A stretch of DNA of 64,000 nt from Mycobacterium numidiamassiliense (GTDB taxonomy: Bacteria; Actinomycetota; Actinomycetes; Mycobacteriales; Mycobacteriaceae), in contig NZ_FUEZ01000004.1 in assembly GCF_900157365.1 (NCBI RefSeq), forward strand, positions 3,688,966 through 3,752,965, read 5' to 3'. The position numbers and the translations under genes are program-made. Below are positions 63,779 through 64,000 of the stretch, piece after piece. The notes below the pieces were generated by a model. The model saw nothing but the letters and a program-made list of their open reading frames with translations, had not been told where the DNA came from and did not search any database. How positions within the stretch are numbered: the stretch's first letter is position 1; each line of letters opens with the position of its first letter.

Positions 63779-64000
63779 TCCGCTGCCCGCCGCCATGAGA
63801 CTGTTGCGCCCGCGACTACCGCGAGTGCTGGCCGCCATCGCGCTCGGGGTGCTGTCGCTGGGCAGCGCGCTGGCCCTGGCGGGCACCTCGGCGTGGCTGA
63901 TCACGCGGGCCTGGCAGATGCCGCCGGTGCTGGACCTGTCGGTCGCAGTCGTCGCGGTGCGCACATTCGCGATTTCGCGGGGCGTGCTGCACTACTGCGA
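63765..64000 (+). CDS. cydC: CydC: ABC transporter of cytochrome bd assembly (truncated by window end)
   Basis: ATG 63765 overlaps the end of cydD by 14 bases; 78 codons are in the window: MRQSDPLPAAMRLLRPRLPR, then membrane segments with ALAGTSAWLITRAWQMPPVLDLS, characteristic of CydC's first helices. Its ATPase lies to the right. A later ATG (63795) is possible. Partner of CydD. Confidence 0.9.
   Translation, partial: MRQSDPLPAAMRLLRPRLPRVLAAIALGVLSLGSALALAGTSAWLITRAWQMPPVLDLSVAVVAVRTFAISRGVLHYC

Overview
The window is a GC-rich chromosomal segment of a slow-growing, non-tuberculous Mycobacterium. The diagnostic features are LysX (an MprF-like domain fused to lysyl-tRNA synthetase), a PPE protein, CoaE fused to a GrpB-like domain, PdtaR, the Rv1625c-type adenylyl cyclase and cydABDC. 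From memory, gene order follows M. tuberculosis Rv1656 (argF) back to Rv1620c (cydC), so the backbone is conserved. The novelty lies in insertions, small duplications and regulatory sites. Species cannot be fixed from the sequence alone.

Layout. 1-5.1 kb: arginine operon argC-J-B-D-F (minus strand) with a candidate ARG box at argC and two related MIRU-like elements built into gene junctions. 5.1-8.65 kb: pheST. 8.8-11.8 kb: rhomboid-like membrane protein, class III cyclase and a divergent DUF2236 oxygenase-like gene. 11.8-14.2 kb: tsnR-type methyltransferase and the rplT-rpmI-infC operon, with a long infC leader and a non-ATG (ATC) infC start. 14.35-19.5 kb: lysX, a membrane-anchored alpha/beta hydrolase and a small Rv1638A-like protein. 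19.5-26.1 kb: an insertion relative to M. tuberculosis with a DEAD-box helicase, cold-shock protein, NYN-LOTUS RNase-like protein, small unknown protein, fatty-acid desaturase and WS/DGAT acyltransferase. 26.1-37.7 kb: uvrA, metallo-beta-lactamase, a lone PPE, USP, LAM-capping-type mannosyltransferase, MFS exporter and uvrB. Both uvr genes carry exact matches to the RecA-independent (PafBC) damage promoter.

37.7-48.1 kb is the second accessory region. It holds two tandem GH71 (alpha-1,3-glucanase-like) genes, a PknF-like membrane Ser/Thr kinase, a divergent FHA-ABC exporter (Rv1747-like) interrupted by a frameshift at a 14-C tract, a DUF402 gene, a stand-alone LigD-type phosphoesterase and a small secreted protein. 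The GH71 pair arose by a ~1.9 kb tandem duplication that also copied the tail of the kinase gene. The second copy has an in-frame stop in its signal peptide.

48.1-64 kb: coaE, rpsA and polA; a DUF35/thiolase pair; pdtaR; a tRNA with a CAA anticodon but a short variable loop; a small unknown gene with its own terminator; adenylyl cyclase; a DUF308 membrane protein; and the cytochrome bd operon cydA-B-D-C (cydC cut by the window end). Several genes (lysX, uvrB, polA, DUF35, cya) have a -10 hexamer 6-8 nt before the start codon, as expected of leaderless mycobacterial mRNAs. This was used to choose or support starts.
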